Source: JBHFEI01 sp041928815
Lineage (GTDB): Bacteria; Pseudomonadota; Alphaproteobacteria; Rhizobiales; Rhizobiaceae
Length of the DNA stretch: 64,000 nt
Direction of reading: 5' to 3'
NCBI RefSeq assembly: GCF_041928815.1
Contig: NZ_JBHFEI010000006.1
Location: forward strand, 186,001-250,000
Shown here in pieces: positions 42,590-52,054 of the stretch. Positions within the stretch are counted from its first letter, which is position 1; each line of letters begins with the position of its first letter. Below the pieces are notes generated by a model. It was not told the origin of the DNA. It did not search any database and worked only from the letters and a program-made list of their open reading frames with translations. Both the position numbers and the translations under genes were made by a program.

Positions 42590-45500
42590 GCGGTGTCCCC
42601 CTGTGCCGTCCGCAGGCCGCGCGGCGAATGCGCCGCGCGGGCGGAGTGGATTTCGAGCTCGAACCGGGCGGAATTCGACCGCGGCGTCCAGAGCCCGCGC
42701 GCGATGGCGTCGAGCAGTGTGTCGGCCATGTCGGAAAGGGCTGCCGGGTTGACCTCCTGCAGGAAGCGCCGAACCGCCTCGTCGTTGACATAGGCCGCAT
42801 AGACGGCGTCGAAATGGTGGTCGCCAACGGCCCCGGTGACGGCGGCGAAGGCGTAGAGATAATCGACCGTCGCCGCGATCTCGATCGCGCCCTTGTAGCC
42901 GTGGCGCATCACGCCCGCGATCCACTTCGGATTGACCGCCCGGCCGCGCACGACGCGTCCGATCTCCTCCTCCAGCGTGCGGATCACCGGCCGCTCGGGC
43001 CGCGAATGGTCGTTGTGATAGATCGACGGCCGGGCGCCGGCCAGCATCTCCACCGCGGCCCCCATGCCGCCCTCGAATTCGACATAGCCGTCGCTGTCGA
43101 GCAGGTCGTGTTCGCGATTGTCCTGATTGTGGACGACGGCGTCGAGACCGGCGAGCCGTTCCTCCAGAAGATGGCGCGCACCGCGGCCTTCCTCGCCGGC
43201 GCCATAGGCATGGCCGCCGAAGGCGAGATAGGCGCCGGCGATCTCCGAGCGGTCGTTCCAGCCGCCCCCGGCGACCAGCGCATCAAGGCCTGCGCCATAG
43301 GCACCCGGCGCCGAACCGAAGACGCGGTAGGAGGCCTGACGCTGCGCCTCGGCGGCATCGACGCCTGCCGCCTGCAACCGCCGCCGCGCATCCCGCATCG
43401 CCGATGCAACCCGGTTGTCATCGTCGTCCTCGTCCAGCATGCCGACGGCGCCGACCGCGCGGTCGAAGAGCGCGATCTGGTCGGGAAAGGCATCGCGGAA
43501 AAAGCCGGAGACCCTCAGCGTCACGTCGATGCGGGGGCGCCCCAGAACGGCGAGCGGCAGGATCTCATAGCCGGTGACGCGGTGCGACACCGGATCCCAG
43601 ACCGGCTTCGTGCCGATCAGCGCCATCGCCTGGGCGATGTCGTCGCCGCCGCTGCGCATGTTCGACGTGCCCCAGGCCGTCAGGCCGAAGGCGCGCGGCC
43701 AGTCGCCGTGGTCCTGAAGATAGCGGCGGATCAGGAGCTCGGCCGACTTGCGGCCGAGGTCGTAGGCGGCCGGCGTCGGCACGGCACGGCTGTCGACCGA
43801 ATAGAAATTGCGGCCGGTCGGCAACACATCCGGTCGGCCGCGCGTCGGCGCGCCCGAAGGGCCGGGCGGGACGAAACGGCCGTCGAGGCCGGCAAGCAGC
43901 ATCGCCCTCTCCGACGGGCCGCAGGCGAGGATCGACGGTTTCAGGACCGTCTCCACCTGATCGAGCACTGCCTTGGTCCGGTGCCATTCCGGCGGGCAGG
44001 CCTGTTCGCCGGAAACGAGGGCCGTCGCCATGCGCTCGATGCGGTCGACGGTGTCACCGGCCGTGCGCCAGCGCTCGTCGGACATCGCAGCAAGCATGTG
44101 CGGCCGGGGCGCCTCCCACGGTGCCGCCATGGCGCAATCAAGCGGATCGAAGGCGGCGGCGCCGCTTGCCAGCCCCGCATCGGCGGCGATCGCGCGATGG
44201 AGGCTCTCCTTGTCCTCGCCGCGCGGCGCACGGGCGAGCGCCACGGTCAGATCCGTCAGCAATCTGCCCTCCGGCGATACGCCGAAGACATGCAGTCCGT
44301 CGCGGATCTGCATCTCCTTGAGGTCGCAGAGATAGGCGTCGAGCTTTTCCAGCGCACGGTCTTCGGCGTCCGTGCCGGCGATCCCCGCGTCCCGGTCGAG
44401 GCCGCTGTCGCGCACGAGATCGAGGATCTGCCGGCCGAGCAACTTCAGCCGGCGCGGATCGACGCCGGCGGCATCGTAATACTCGTCCACGAGCGATTCG
44501 AGATCGGCGAGCAGCCCGTGATTGCCGGCCCGCGTCAGCGGCGGCGTCAGGTGGTCGATGATGACGGCGCCGCTGCGGCGCTTGGCCTGCGTCCCCTCGC
44601 CCGGATCGTTGACGATGAAGGGGTAGAGATGCGGCATCGGGCCCAGCACCGCCTCCGGATAGCAGGCGGCCGAAAGCGCCAGCGCCTTGCCGGGCAGCCA
44701 TTCGAGCGTTCCGTGCTTGCCCATATGGACGATCGCATCCATTCCGAAGACCGACCGCAGGAAGAGATAGAAGGCGAAATAACAGTGCGGCGGCACAAGG
44801 TCGCCCGCATGGTAGGTCTCCTTGATGTCGACGTCGCGGCCGCGCGGCGGCTGGATCCCGACGATGACATTGCCGAGCGAAAGCAGCGAGAGGCGGAAAT
44901 GACCGTCGCGGACGGCGGGGTCGGCGTCCGGCTCACCCCATCTGTCAACGACCTCACGCTGAATCTGATCGGGAAGCGAACGGAAGAAGTCGTTGTATCG
45001 ACGGAGGGAAAGCGCCTCGCCGATGTCCCGGCTTTCAACGAGACGCGCGATCAGGCCCGCGCCGTCAGCGGGCAGGTCGTTAACGGCATATCCCGCCTCG
45101 GCCAGCGCGCGCAGCACCTCGACCGTGCCGGCGGGCGTGTCGAGCCCGACCCCGTTGCCGATCCGGCCGTCATTGCCCGGATAATTGGCGAGGACGATCG
45201 CGACCCGTCGCCGCGCCGGCGACGTGCGCCTGAGCCGCACCCAGCTGGCTGCAAGACGCGCGCAAAAGGCGATGCGGTCGGCAAGCGGCTCATGGCCGAC
45301 GATGTTCGCCTCCACCGTCTCGTCGTAAACGGCCGCGGACTTGAACGAGACGGCGCGCGCGAGGATGCGGCCATCCACCTCCGGAAGCGCGACGTTCATC
45401 GCCAGATCGCGCGCCATCAGCCCTTGCGACGACGCCTCCCAGACGGGACGCGACGACCCGGAAAACACCACCTGCAGAACCGGCGCGTCATTTGTCTCCA

Positions 45501-46350
45501 GCACCGTCGGCTGGCGTGCGGCGCCGGGCGCCGACACGGCAAAGCCGGTGGCGTTCAGGGTGAGGTCCGGCCGGACCTCGGAGAAGATCGTTTGCAGCGT
45601 CGCGACCGACACGGCATCCTTCAGACTGGTGACGAAGACGGGCAGCGCGCGCAGGCCCTCCCTCGCCAGCGCGGAGACGAGCGCCTCGACCGGACGCGTC
45701 TCGCCGCTCTGCACGAGGGCACGGTAGAAGCAGACGGCGACGGTCGGCGAGCTGCCCTCATCGGCAGCGGCGAGCGCCTTCCAGCGTTCCACGCCGACGA
45801 CACCGCTGCCCGGCCACCAGATGCCCGCCTTGAGCAGGGCGCGGGCGGCAACCGGCATCTTCCCCTTGCCGATCAGTGCCTGGCAATAGCGCAGGAACAG
45901 GCCGGCATTGTCGACGCCGCCTTCGGTAAAATAGTCCCAGAGCCGGCGCCGATGCGCCGCGGACACGGTGGAATAGGGGTCGAGCCCGGGATCCGGCTTG
46001 TCGCAGCCCGGCAGCACGGCAATGTCGAAGCGGTGGGTGACGGCGGCGGCGTAAAGCGCCTCCAGCAGATACTGGAAGTAGCTGGCGCCGCCGAGCGGAC
46101 GGACGACGACGAGGCGCGCATGACGAACGGTGCGCTCGACATAGGTGTCGACGGACATCGGATGCTTGAGCGCCAGCAGGTTCGCGAGCCGCAGTGTCGG
46201 CGCATCCTCGAGGCCACGGCGGGCCGCGGCGACCGAGGAGAGCTCGGTGTCGGCCGCCGAAAGAAACAGGACGTCGCCCGGCGACTGGCCGAGATCGATC
46301 GCCTCATCGCCGTCGGCGATCGATCCCCTCTGCGCTAGAAGGAGGTGCAT
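42586..46350 (-). CDS. cobN: Cobaltochelatase, CobN subunit
   Basis: The large (1254-residue) subunit of the aerobic, ATP-dependent cobalt chelatase that inserts Co(II) into hydrogenobyrinic acid a,c-diamide together with CobS/CobT-type AAA subunits. Diagnostic features include LVVVRPLGGASYFQYLLEAL, GMDAIVHMGKHGTLEWLPGKALALS and YFAFYLFLRSVFG. ATGEEGRG-like GAGEEGRGARHLLEERL and WIAGVMRHGYKGAIEIAATVDYLYAFAA occur toward the C-terminus. Start MHLLLAQRGSI has GAAGGAGG just upstream. The AAA partners are not in this window. Confidence 0.97.
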   Translation of the reverse strand: MHLLLAQRGSIADGDEAIDLGQSPGDVLFLSAADTELSSVAAARRGLEDAPTLRLANLLALKHPMSVDTYVERTVRHARLVVVRPLGGASYFQYLLEALYAAAVTHRFDIAVLPGCDKPDPGLDPYSTVSAAHRRRLWDYFTEGGVDNAGLFLRYCQALIGKGKMPVAARALLKAGIWWPGSGVVGVERWKALAAADEGSSPTVAVCFYRALVQSGETRPVEALVSALAREGLRALPVFVTSLKDAVSVATLQTIFSEVRPDLTLNATGFAVSAPGAARQPTVLETNDAPVLQVVFSGSSRPVWEASSQGLMARDLAMNVALPEVDGRILARAVSFKSAAVYDETVEANIVGHEPLADRIAFCARLAASWVRLRRTSPARRRVAIVLANYPGNDGRIGNGVGLDTPAGTVEVLRALAEAGYAVNDLPADGAGLIARLVESRDIGEALSLRRYNDFFRSLPDQIQREVVDRWGEPDADPAVRDGHFRLSLLSLGNVIVGIQPPRGRDVDIKETYHAGDLVPPHCYFAFYLFLRSVFGMDAIVHMGKHGTLEWLPGKALALSAACYPEAVLGPMPHLYPFIVNDPGEGTQAKRRSGAVIIDHLTPPLTRAGNHGLLADLESLVDEYYDAAGVDPRRLKLLGRQILDLVRDSGLDRDAGIAGTDAEDRALEKLDAYLCDLKEMQIRDGLHVFGVSPEGRLLTDLTVALARAPRGEDKESLHRAIAADAGLASGAAAFDPLDCAMAAPWEAPRPHMLAAMSDERWRTAGDTVDRIERMATALVSGEQACPPEWHRTKAVLDQVETVLKPSILACGPSERAMLLAGLDGRFVPPGPSGAPTRGRPDVLPTGRNFYSVDSRAVPTPAAYDLGRKSAELLIRRYLQDHGDWPRAFGLTAWGTSNMRSGGDDIAQAMALIGTKPVWDPVSHRVTGYEILPLAVLGRPRIDVTLRVSGFFRDAFPDQIALFDRAVGAVGMLDEDDDDNRVASAMRDARRRLQAAGVDAAEAQRQASYRVFGSAPGAYGAGLDALVAGGGWNDRSEIAGAYLAFGGHAYGAGEEGRGARHLLEERLAGLDAVVHNQDNREHDLLDSDGYVEFEGGMGAAVEMLAGARPSIYHNDHSRPERPVIRTLEEEIGRVVRGRAVNPKWIAGVMRHGYKGAIEIAATVDYLYAFAAVTGAVGDHHFDAVYAAYVNDEAVRRFLQEVNPAALSDMADTLLDAIARGLWTPRSNSARFELEIHSARAAHSPRGLRTAQGDTA

Positions 46351-46408
46351 CGCGGCTTTCCCTCGCGGCGAAGCGGACGGGCCGTTCCCCGGACACGCGC
46401 CATGATGT

Positions 46409-47473
46409 TCAAGCCACCGCCGCGATCGCGCCGCGTATGGCAGCCTCATCGAGATCGTGCAGACCGATGACGACGAGCCGCGTGCCGCGCGCCTCGCCGG
46501 GCGCCCAGGGACGGTCGAAATAGGTGTCGACGCGCGCCCCGACCGCCTGCACGAGCAGGCGCATCGGTTTTCCAGGCACGTCGGCGAAGCCTTTCAGTCG
46601 AAGGATGTCATGGGCCGCGATCACCGGCTTCAGCCGCTCGACGAAAGCGGCCGGATCGGCGATCTGGCCGAGCTCGACGACGAAACTGTCGAACTCGTCG
46701 TGGTCGTGCTCCTCGCCATTCTCGTGTTCGAGTTCATGATGGGATTTGCGGTTGGCGATGTCGTCCTCGGTGCCGACGCCGAGCCCGAGCAGGATCGCAG
46801 CCGCGACATCGCCGTTGCGGGCCTCGATCATCGCGGGCTTGCGCGCCGTGCGCGCCGCGACCTCGTCGCGCACGGACCGAAGCCCGGCTTCGTCGACGAG
46901 GTCGGCCTTGTTGAGGATGATCAGGTCGGCGGCCGTCAGCTGGTCCTCGAAGAGTTCCTCGATCGGGCTTTCATGGTCGAGAGTGTCGTCCTCGGCGCGC
47001 AGCGCGTCGACCTTGTCGTGGTCGTCGGCAAACCGTCCGGCGGCCACCGCCGCGCTGTCGACGACGGTGACGACGCCGTCCACCGTCACCTGGGTGCGGA
47101 TGTCCGGCCAGTTGAACGCGGCGATCAGCGGCTGGGGAAGCGCGAGGCCGGAGGTCTCGATGACGATATGGTCCGGCCGGCGATCGCGCTCCAGCAGTTT
47201 CGTCATCGTCGGAATGAAATCGTCGGCGACCGTGCAGCAGATGCAGCCATTGGTCAGCTCGATGATGTCGTCCTCGCTGCAGGCTTCCGCCCCGCAGCCC
47301 TTCAGCACGTCGCCATCGACGCCGAGATCACCGAACTCGTTGATGATCAGCGCGATGCGCCGGCCTTCCGCGTTCTGCAGAAGATTGCGGATCAGCGTGG
47401 TCTTGCCGGCTCCGAGGAAGCCGGTGATCACGGTCGCGGGGATCTTGCCATGGTCGGCGGCGTGCTGGTTCAT
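46409..47473 (-). CDS. cobW: Cobalamin-biosynthesis GTPase/metallochaperone CobW
   Basis: A 354-residue COG0523 G3E GTPase. Walker A is TGFLGAGKTTLIRNLL; the metal-binding C-x-C-C motif is NGCICCTVAD; the guanine motif is NKADLVDE. The middle has a His/Glu/Asp-rich loop (HHELEHENGEEHDHDEFD). It lies between cobP and cobN, and is presumed to deliver cobalt to the chelatase. Confidence 0.96.
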   Translation of the reverse strand: MNQHAADHGKIPATVITGFLGAGKTTLIRNLLQNAEGRRIALIINEFGDLGVDGDVLKGCGAEACSEDDIIELTNGCICCTVADDFIPTMTKLLERDRRPDHIVIETSGLALPQPLIAAFNWPDIRTQVTVDGVVTVVDSAAVAAGRFADDHDKVDALRAEDDTLDHESPIEELFEDQLTAADLIILNKADLVDEAGLRSVRDEVAARTARKPAMIEARNGDVAAAILLGLGVGTEDDIANRKSHHELEHENGEEHDHDEFDSFVVELGQIADPAAFVERLKPVIAAHDILRLKGFADVPGKPMRLLVQAVGARVDTYFDRPWAPGEARGTRLVVIGLHDLDEAAIRGAIAAVA

Positions 47474-47477
47474 CGTC

Positions 47478-48002
47478 TCATCCCTTCATTTTCAACGGCA
47501 GGCCGGCCGCGATGAAATAGACCTCGGCGGCACGCTCGGCCACCCGCTGGTGCAGGCGCCCGGCATGGTCGCGAAAATCGCGCGCCATGCGATTCTCCGG
47601 CACGATGCCGAGGCCGACCTCGTTGGACACGAAGATGACGCGTCCGGCAAGGCCGTCGACCACGCCGCAGAGCCGGTCGAACTCGACCGGAAGATCACGC
47701 TCTGCCATCATCAGGTTGGTAACCCACAGCGTCAGGCAGTCCACCAGTATCGTGCGCTGCGGCACATCGATGTCCAGAATGCGACCGGCAAGGTCAAGCG
47801 GCTCCTCGTGGTTGATCCAGGGCGCGCCGCGCCGAAGACGGTGTTCGTCGATGCGCGCGCGCATCTCGTCGTCGAAGGCCTGGCCGGTCGCGACGTAATG
47901 CGGCGGCGCGATCGACATCAGCGCCAGCGCTTCCGCAAACCGCGACTTTCCCGACCGGGCCCCGCCGAGAACGAGGACCGCACCCTTCCCGGCTTCCGTC
48001 AT
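47478..48002 (-). CDS. cobP: Bifunctional adenosylcobinamide kinase / guanylyltransferase
   Basis: A 174-residue CobP/CobU. P-loop GGARSGKSRFAEALA, then YVATGQAFDDEMRARIDEHRLRRG with the guanylylated-His region, LVDCLTLWVTNLM and FVSNEVGLGIVPENRMARDFRD are all present. It phosphorylates adenosylcobinamide and activates it with GMP for CobS. Start MTEAGKGAVLVLGG is preceded by GGGAGGGCAGG. It lies 4 bases upstream of cobW. Confidence 0.96.
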   Translation of the reverse strand: MTEAGKGAVLVLGGARSGKSRFAEALALMSIAPPHYVATGQAFDDEMRARIDEHRLRRGAPWINHEEPLDLAGRILDIDVPQRTILVDCLTLWVTNLMMAERDLPVEFDRLCGVVDGLAGRVIFVSNEVGLGIVPENRMARDFRDHAGRLHQRVAERAAEVYFIAAGLPLKMKG

Positions 48003-48177
48003 GCGCCCTGCCCTCCCAATGCCGCTCCGCCGCCACCCGGCGCATCCGGACGGCGGCGGAGCGGGCGCGCGCGAAAGAGGGGACGATTCGTAGAAAAAGA
48101 GGCGTCCGTCTCGGGTTGATCGCGGCGCGGGCCAACAGGCCTCCATTTGACATAGGAAGGGTGCGACGAGGTGTCAA

Positions 48178-49647
48178 TCACGCGGGCGAACCTCCCGACA
48201 GCAGGGTGTCGAGCCAGCGCCGGTCGAGGACGCGTTCGAGCGCGGCGGCGATCTCGTCCAGTGCCGCATCGACCGCAGCGCGATAATTGCCCCCGCCCGC
48301 CCTGATGCCGAAACTGGCGAGCAGGGCAGCCCGGTAGGCGTCGCTGGCAAAAATCCCGTGCAGATAGGTGCCGGTCACGCGACCATCGGCGGAGGTCGCG
48401 CCATCGGGACGGTGTCCGATCCGCACCGGTGCACGCGTCGTATCCGGTCCCTGCGTCTTACCGAGATGGATCTCGTAGCCGGAAAGCGGCACGTCATGCT
48501 CCAGCGACCAGGCCTCGACATTGCGGACTGCCTTTTCCGCCTGCATGACCGTCTCGACATCGAGAAGCCCGAGGCCGTCGGTGTCCGTGACGCTCCCTTC
48601 GAGACCCAGGGGATCGCTGACGCGCCGGCCGAGCATCTGGTATCCGCCACAGAGGCCGATGACGCGCCCGCCGCGCCGGACATGACGCTTGAGATCGTCA
48701 TCCCAGCCCTGCGCCCGAAAATCGGCGAGATCCGCGATCGTCGACTTCGATCCCGGGACGACCACCAGACCGGCATCGGCGGGCAGACGGTCGCCCGGCC
48801 TGACGAAAACCAGGTCGACGGCGGGCTCGGCGGCCAGCGGATCGAGATCGTCGAAATTGGCGATCCGCGACAGGACGGGGACGGCAACCTTGAGCGCGCC
48901 GTCTCCGCCGCGCACGAGCCTTTCCAGAACGACCGAATCCTCCGCCGGCAGGCGCGCGGCGGCGGCAAGCCACGGGACGACCCCGAAACAGGGCCAGCCG
49001 GTGAAGCCACGCACCGCCGCGATGCCGTCGTCGAAAAGCGACACGTCGCCGCGAAACTTGTTGATGATGTAACCGGTCACCATCGCGCGATCGCCGGGAT
49101 CGAGGATCGCATGGGTGCCGACCAGCGAGGCGATGACGCCGCCGCGGTCGATGTCGCCGACGAGCACCACCGGCACGCTTGCCCTCGTGGCAAAGCCCAT
49201 ATTGGCGATGTCGCCCGCGCGCAGATTGATCTCGGCCGGAGAGCCCGCGCCTTCGACGATCACCAGGTCCGCTCCCTGTCCGACCCGGGCGAAACTGTCG
49301 AGCACGGAGGCCATCAGCCCCGGCTTCAGTCTCTGGTAATCGCGGCCCCGCGCCTGCCCGACGACCTTTCCCTGGACGACGATCTGGCTGCCGGTCTCCG
49401 ATTGCGGCTTGAGCAGGACCGGGTTCATGTGGACCGAGGCCGGGACCCGGGCCGCCAGCGCCTGAAGCCACTGCGCACGGCCGATCTCGCCACCGTCATC
49501 GGCGACGGCGGCATTGTTCGACATGTTCTGCGGCTTGAACGGGCGGACGGTCAGGCCGCGATTAGCGGCCAGCCGGACGAGGCCGGCGACAAGGACCGTT
49601 TTTCCGACATCAGAACCGGTCCCCTGGAGCATGATCGCGCGTGTCAT
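48178..49647 (-). CDS. cobQ: Cobyric acid synthase
   Basis: A 489-residue glutamine-dependent amidase that amidates positions b, d, e and g of adenosylcobyrinic acid a,c-diamide. The N-terminal domain has MLQGTGSDVGKTVLVAGLVR and PFKPQNMSNNAAV. The C-terminal amidotransferase has GLCGGYQMLGR and YEIHLGKTQG. A gap of about 175 bases separates it from cobP, and no riboswitch was recognised in it. Start MTRAIMLQGTG is where homology begins. Confidence 0.96.
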   Translation of the reverse strand: MTRAIMLQGTGSDVGKTVLVAGLVRLAANRGLTVRPFKPQNMSNNAAVADDGGEIGRAQWLQALAARVPASVHMNPVLLKPQSETGSQIVVQGKVVGQARGRDYQRLKPGLMASVLDSFARVGQGADLVIVEGAGSPAEINLRAGDIANMGFATRASVPVVLVGDIDRGGVIASLVGTHAILDPGDRAMVTGYIINKFRGDVSLFDDGIAAVRGFTGWPCFGVVPWLAAAARLPAEDSVVLERLVRGGDGALKVAVPVLSRIANFDDLDPLAAEPAVDLVFVRPGDRLPADAGLVVVPGSKSTIADLADFRAQGWDDDLKRHVRRGGRVIGLCGGYQMLGRRVSDPLGLEGSVTDTDGLGLLDVETVMQAEKAVRNVEAWSLEHDVPLSGYEIHLGKTQGPDTTRAPVRIGHRPDGATSADGRVTGTYLHGIFASDAYRAALLASFGIRAGGGNYRAAVDAALDEIAAALERVLDRRWLDTLLSGGSPA

Positions 49648-49883
49648 GAAGGCGATGTAGCATTGTGCCCGCCCGGCGGAAAGCCTTGAAATGCCGCAGT
49701 TTGGCCATGTTTCCACAGGCGTTGGGCCGGGTCGTGCCATGCAGTCCGCGCAGGCCTGCCATGCCTGTCCTTTTTGCGACATCGCACGGCGGCGCGAGCC
49801 TTGCTTTCGCCCCTTAAAAAGCCTACATCCGCGTCATCGAAGCAACGACGCGGCACATCGCCCGAAACCCAAGGCCAACACCC

Positions 49884-50027
49884 ATGCTCTTCATCTTCTC
49901 GAAGGCTCACAGCGTACAGATCGCCTGGAACTCCCTCGTCCCGGCCGCCCGCTCCAACGTCCGCAATGTCGTCGCCGATTCCCCGCTCGGACCGCTCGGC
50001 TTCATCCGCACGCGCAACGTCGGCTGA
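49884..50027 (+). CDS. Small protein (47 aa) with its own terminator
   Basis: An ORF, MLFIFSKAHSVQIAWNSLVP..., of 47 residues, moderately hydrophobic at its start and without known domains. A strong intrinsic terminator begins 40 bases after its stop, and neighbouring genes do not run into it, so the terminator supports a short + strand transcript here. No strong Shine-Dalgarno is visible. Alternatively the transcript could be a small RNA with an incidental ORF. Confidence 0.5.
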   Translation: MLFIFSKAHSVQIAWNSLVPAARSNVRNVVADSPLGPLGFIRTRNVG

Positions 50028-50066
50028 ACCGTCCGCGCATCCTCAGGAGTGCTGCCGCATCATACG

Positions 50067-50095
50067 AACCGCATCCGCCCGGATGCGGTTTTTTT
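50067..50095 (+). terminator. Strong intrinsic terminator
   Basis: A perfect 10-bp stem, AACCGCATCC/GGATGCGGTT, with a GCCC loop, runs directly into a T7 tract. It ends the transcript carrying the 47-aa ORF. Confidence 0.9.
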
Positions 50096-50797
50096 GTTTG
50101 GCGACGATGGCCGGATGCAAAACGCAAGAAGCCGCACGCGTCTTTTCGCAGTGCGGCTCAGTCGGAATGAAGAAAATCTGCTGCGTCCGTCGCAGGGGCG
50201 GGAACGCGGTCCGGGACGCACAACCTGATCCGGACCGACGGCAGTGTCCCCCGCCGCAGGTCCACAATTAGCGCGACAATCTTACCGGATGGTTAGTACG
50301 GCTCCGGCGATCCGGCGATTTCCCGGAATTTTCAAAATTTAATTCGTTCACGCAGAAATTATTTGCCACGACGCAGATCGGACAGCATCTGTCTGCATTG
50401 AAACAAATGCCACCAGAGCGCGAAACGGTGAATTCGAATTTACGCGCATCGCGTGGGCATTTGCCCAAAATGAACTCCCTCCACTGCGATTTCAACGGCT
50501 TGCACGCGGCGGTATCAGGCCATGGATGCGGCCGGCCTGCGCGGAAGGCATATTGGGAGGTTGATTTCTCTGTCGGAATACATAGGCTCACCTCAACGGT
50601 AAACAAAGGCCCGGGCTGGCGACAGGGTTCCGCAGCCGGGGATCGAAGACAAGACGAAAAACCGTTTCGGCATGGGGAACGCGCCGTGAGCCGGGGCTCC
50701 CGCTGCCTCTTCCCCATCGGGTCGCCGGATGTTGCAGGATCCGGCCGGGCCTTTCCTTCGAGTGCTGCTCCATTAAGACTGGGAGGTCTTAAGACAC
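50096..50797. other. Long upstream region of the betaine-type ABC importer
   Basis: About 700 bases with a lower-G+C stretch at roughly 50265-50420, as expected for a regulated promoter region. ORFs on both strands lack recognisable products. GGGAGG sits about 16 bases before the downstream ATG. No operator could be identified. Confidence 0.4.
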
Positions 50798-51796
50798 ATG
50801 AAGAAACTTCTCGCTTCCACGATCATGGCCGCCGGCATCTATGCGCTCGCCGGCTCCGCCCAGGCCGCCGAGTGCGGCGACGTCACCATCGCGGAGATGA
50901 ACTGGGCGTCCGCAGGGGTCGCCGCCTGGGTCGACAAGATCATTCTCGAAAGCGGCTATGGCTGCACCGCGACGCTGGTCACCGGCGACACGATGCCGAC
51001 CTTCGCCTCGATGAACGAAAAGGCGCAGCCGGACATGGCGCCGGAAATGTGGGTCAATGCCGTGCGCACCCCGCTCGACGCGGCGATCAAGGAAGGCCGC
51101 CTGATCCAGGCCGCGCCGCTCCTTTCGGAAGGCGGCGTGGAGGGCTGGTGGATCCCGAAGTTCTTCGCCGATGCCCATCCCGACATCAAGACCGTGCAGG
51201 ATGCGCTGAAGCACCCCGACCTTTTCCCCGCCCCGGAAGATCCGTCGAAGGGCGCCGTCCACAACTGCCCGTCGGGCTGGAACTGCCAGGTATCGACCTC
51301 CAACCTCTACCGCGCGCTCGACGCCGACAAGGACAACTTCACCCTGGTCGACACCGGCTCGGCCGCGGGCCTCGACGGCTCGATCGCCAACGCCTTCGAG
51401 AAGAAGGCGGGCTGGCTCGGCTATTACTGGGCGCCGACCGCAATCCTCGGCAAGTATGAGATGACCCGGCTTTCGTTCGGCGTCGATCACGACAAGGCCG
51501 ACTGGGACGCCTGCACCGCCGTGCCGGACTGCCCGACGCCCAAGGTCAACTCCTATCCGCGCTCCGACGTCTTCACCGTCGTGACCAAGGCCTTCTCCGA
51601 AAAGGCGGGCGTCGCCATGGACTATGTCAAGACCCGCCAGTGGGACAACGGCACGGTCGGCAAGGTGCTCGCCTGGATGGACGAGAACCAGGGCACGAAC
51701 GAGGATGCCGCCAAGTACTTCCTCGCGAACTACCAGGACATGTGGACCAAGTGGGTCGCGCCGGACGTCGCCGAGAAGGTCAAGGCCTCTCTCTGA
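50798..51796 (+). CDS. ABC transporter substrate-binding protein, glycine betaine/quaternary amine type
   Basis: A 332-residue OpuAC-type periplasmic binding protein with a Sec signal peptide (KKLLASTIMAAGIYALAGSAQA). Trp and Tyr residues suited to a cation-pi aromatic cage occur in AEMNWASAGV, APEMWVNAVR and GYYWAPTAIL. Five cysteines after the signal (YGC, NCPSGWNC, DACTAVPDC) suggest disulfides. Permease and ATPase genes follow. Glycine betaine, choline or proline betaine are the plausible ligands; the exact one is not determinable. Confidence 0.9.
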   Translation: MKKLLASTIMAAGIYALAGSAQAAECGDVTIAEMNWASAGVAAWVDKIILESGYGCTATLVTGDTMPTFASMNEKAQPDMAPEMWVNAVRTPLDAAIKEGRLIQAAPLLSEGGVEGWWIPKFFADAHPDIKTVQDALKHPDLFPAPEDPSKGAVHNCPSGWNCQVSTSNLYRALDADKDNFTLVDTGSAAGLDGSIANAFEKKAGWLGYYWAPTAILGKYEMTRLSFGVDHDKADWDACTAVPDCPTPKVNSYPRSDVFTVVTKAFSEKAGVAMDYVKTRQWDNGTVGKVLAWMDENQGTNEDAAKYFLANYQDMWTKWVAPDVAEKVKASL

Positions 51797-51809
51797 CCGA
51801 CCTTTGCGC

Positions 51810-51846
51810 AAGGGCAGCGGATCATCGAGGGGGGTCCGCTGCCCTT
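51810..51846 (+). promoter_or_regulatory. Stem-loop between binding-protein and permease genes
   Basis: A perfect 12-bp stem (AAGGGCAGCGGA/TCCGCTGCCCTT) with a 13-base loop, starting 14 bases after the binding-protein stop, without a T-run. Such elements usually stabilise the 3' end of the binding-protein mRNA and lower expression of the downstream genes. Confidence 0.75.
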
Positions 51847-52054
51847 CGCGTCTCCTGAACACGCCGGACCGGTTGCGGGCATCGACAGCAATGCGTCGCA
51901 ACCGGTACAGTCGCGGATCGCGGGACACGGTATCTGACAGGAATTGACCGGGGGCCTGAACGTTCTTCTCCAGGCCCGAAACAGAATGTGCGACCTTACG
52001 GGATGTCCTCCCCTTTTTCACGCACGCGCCGGATAACAAAAAAGGGGAAAATTC

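Noticed and set aside
42562..46338. A 1258-codon + strand frame opposite cobN
   Set aside because: It is a codon-bias shadow of cobN; its translation is Arg/Ala/Asp-rich without motifs.
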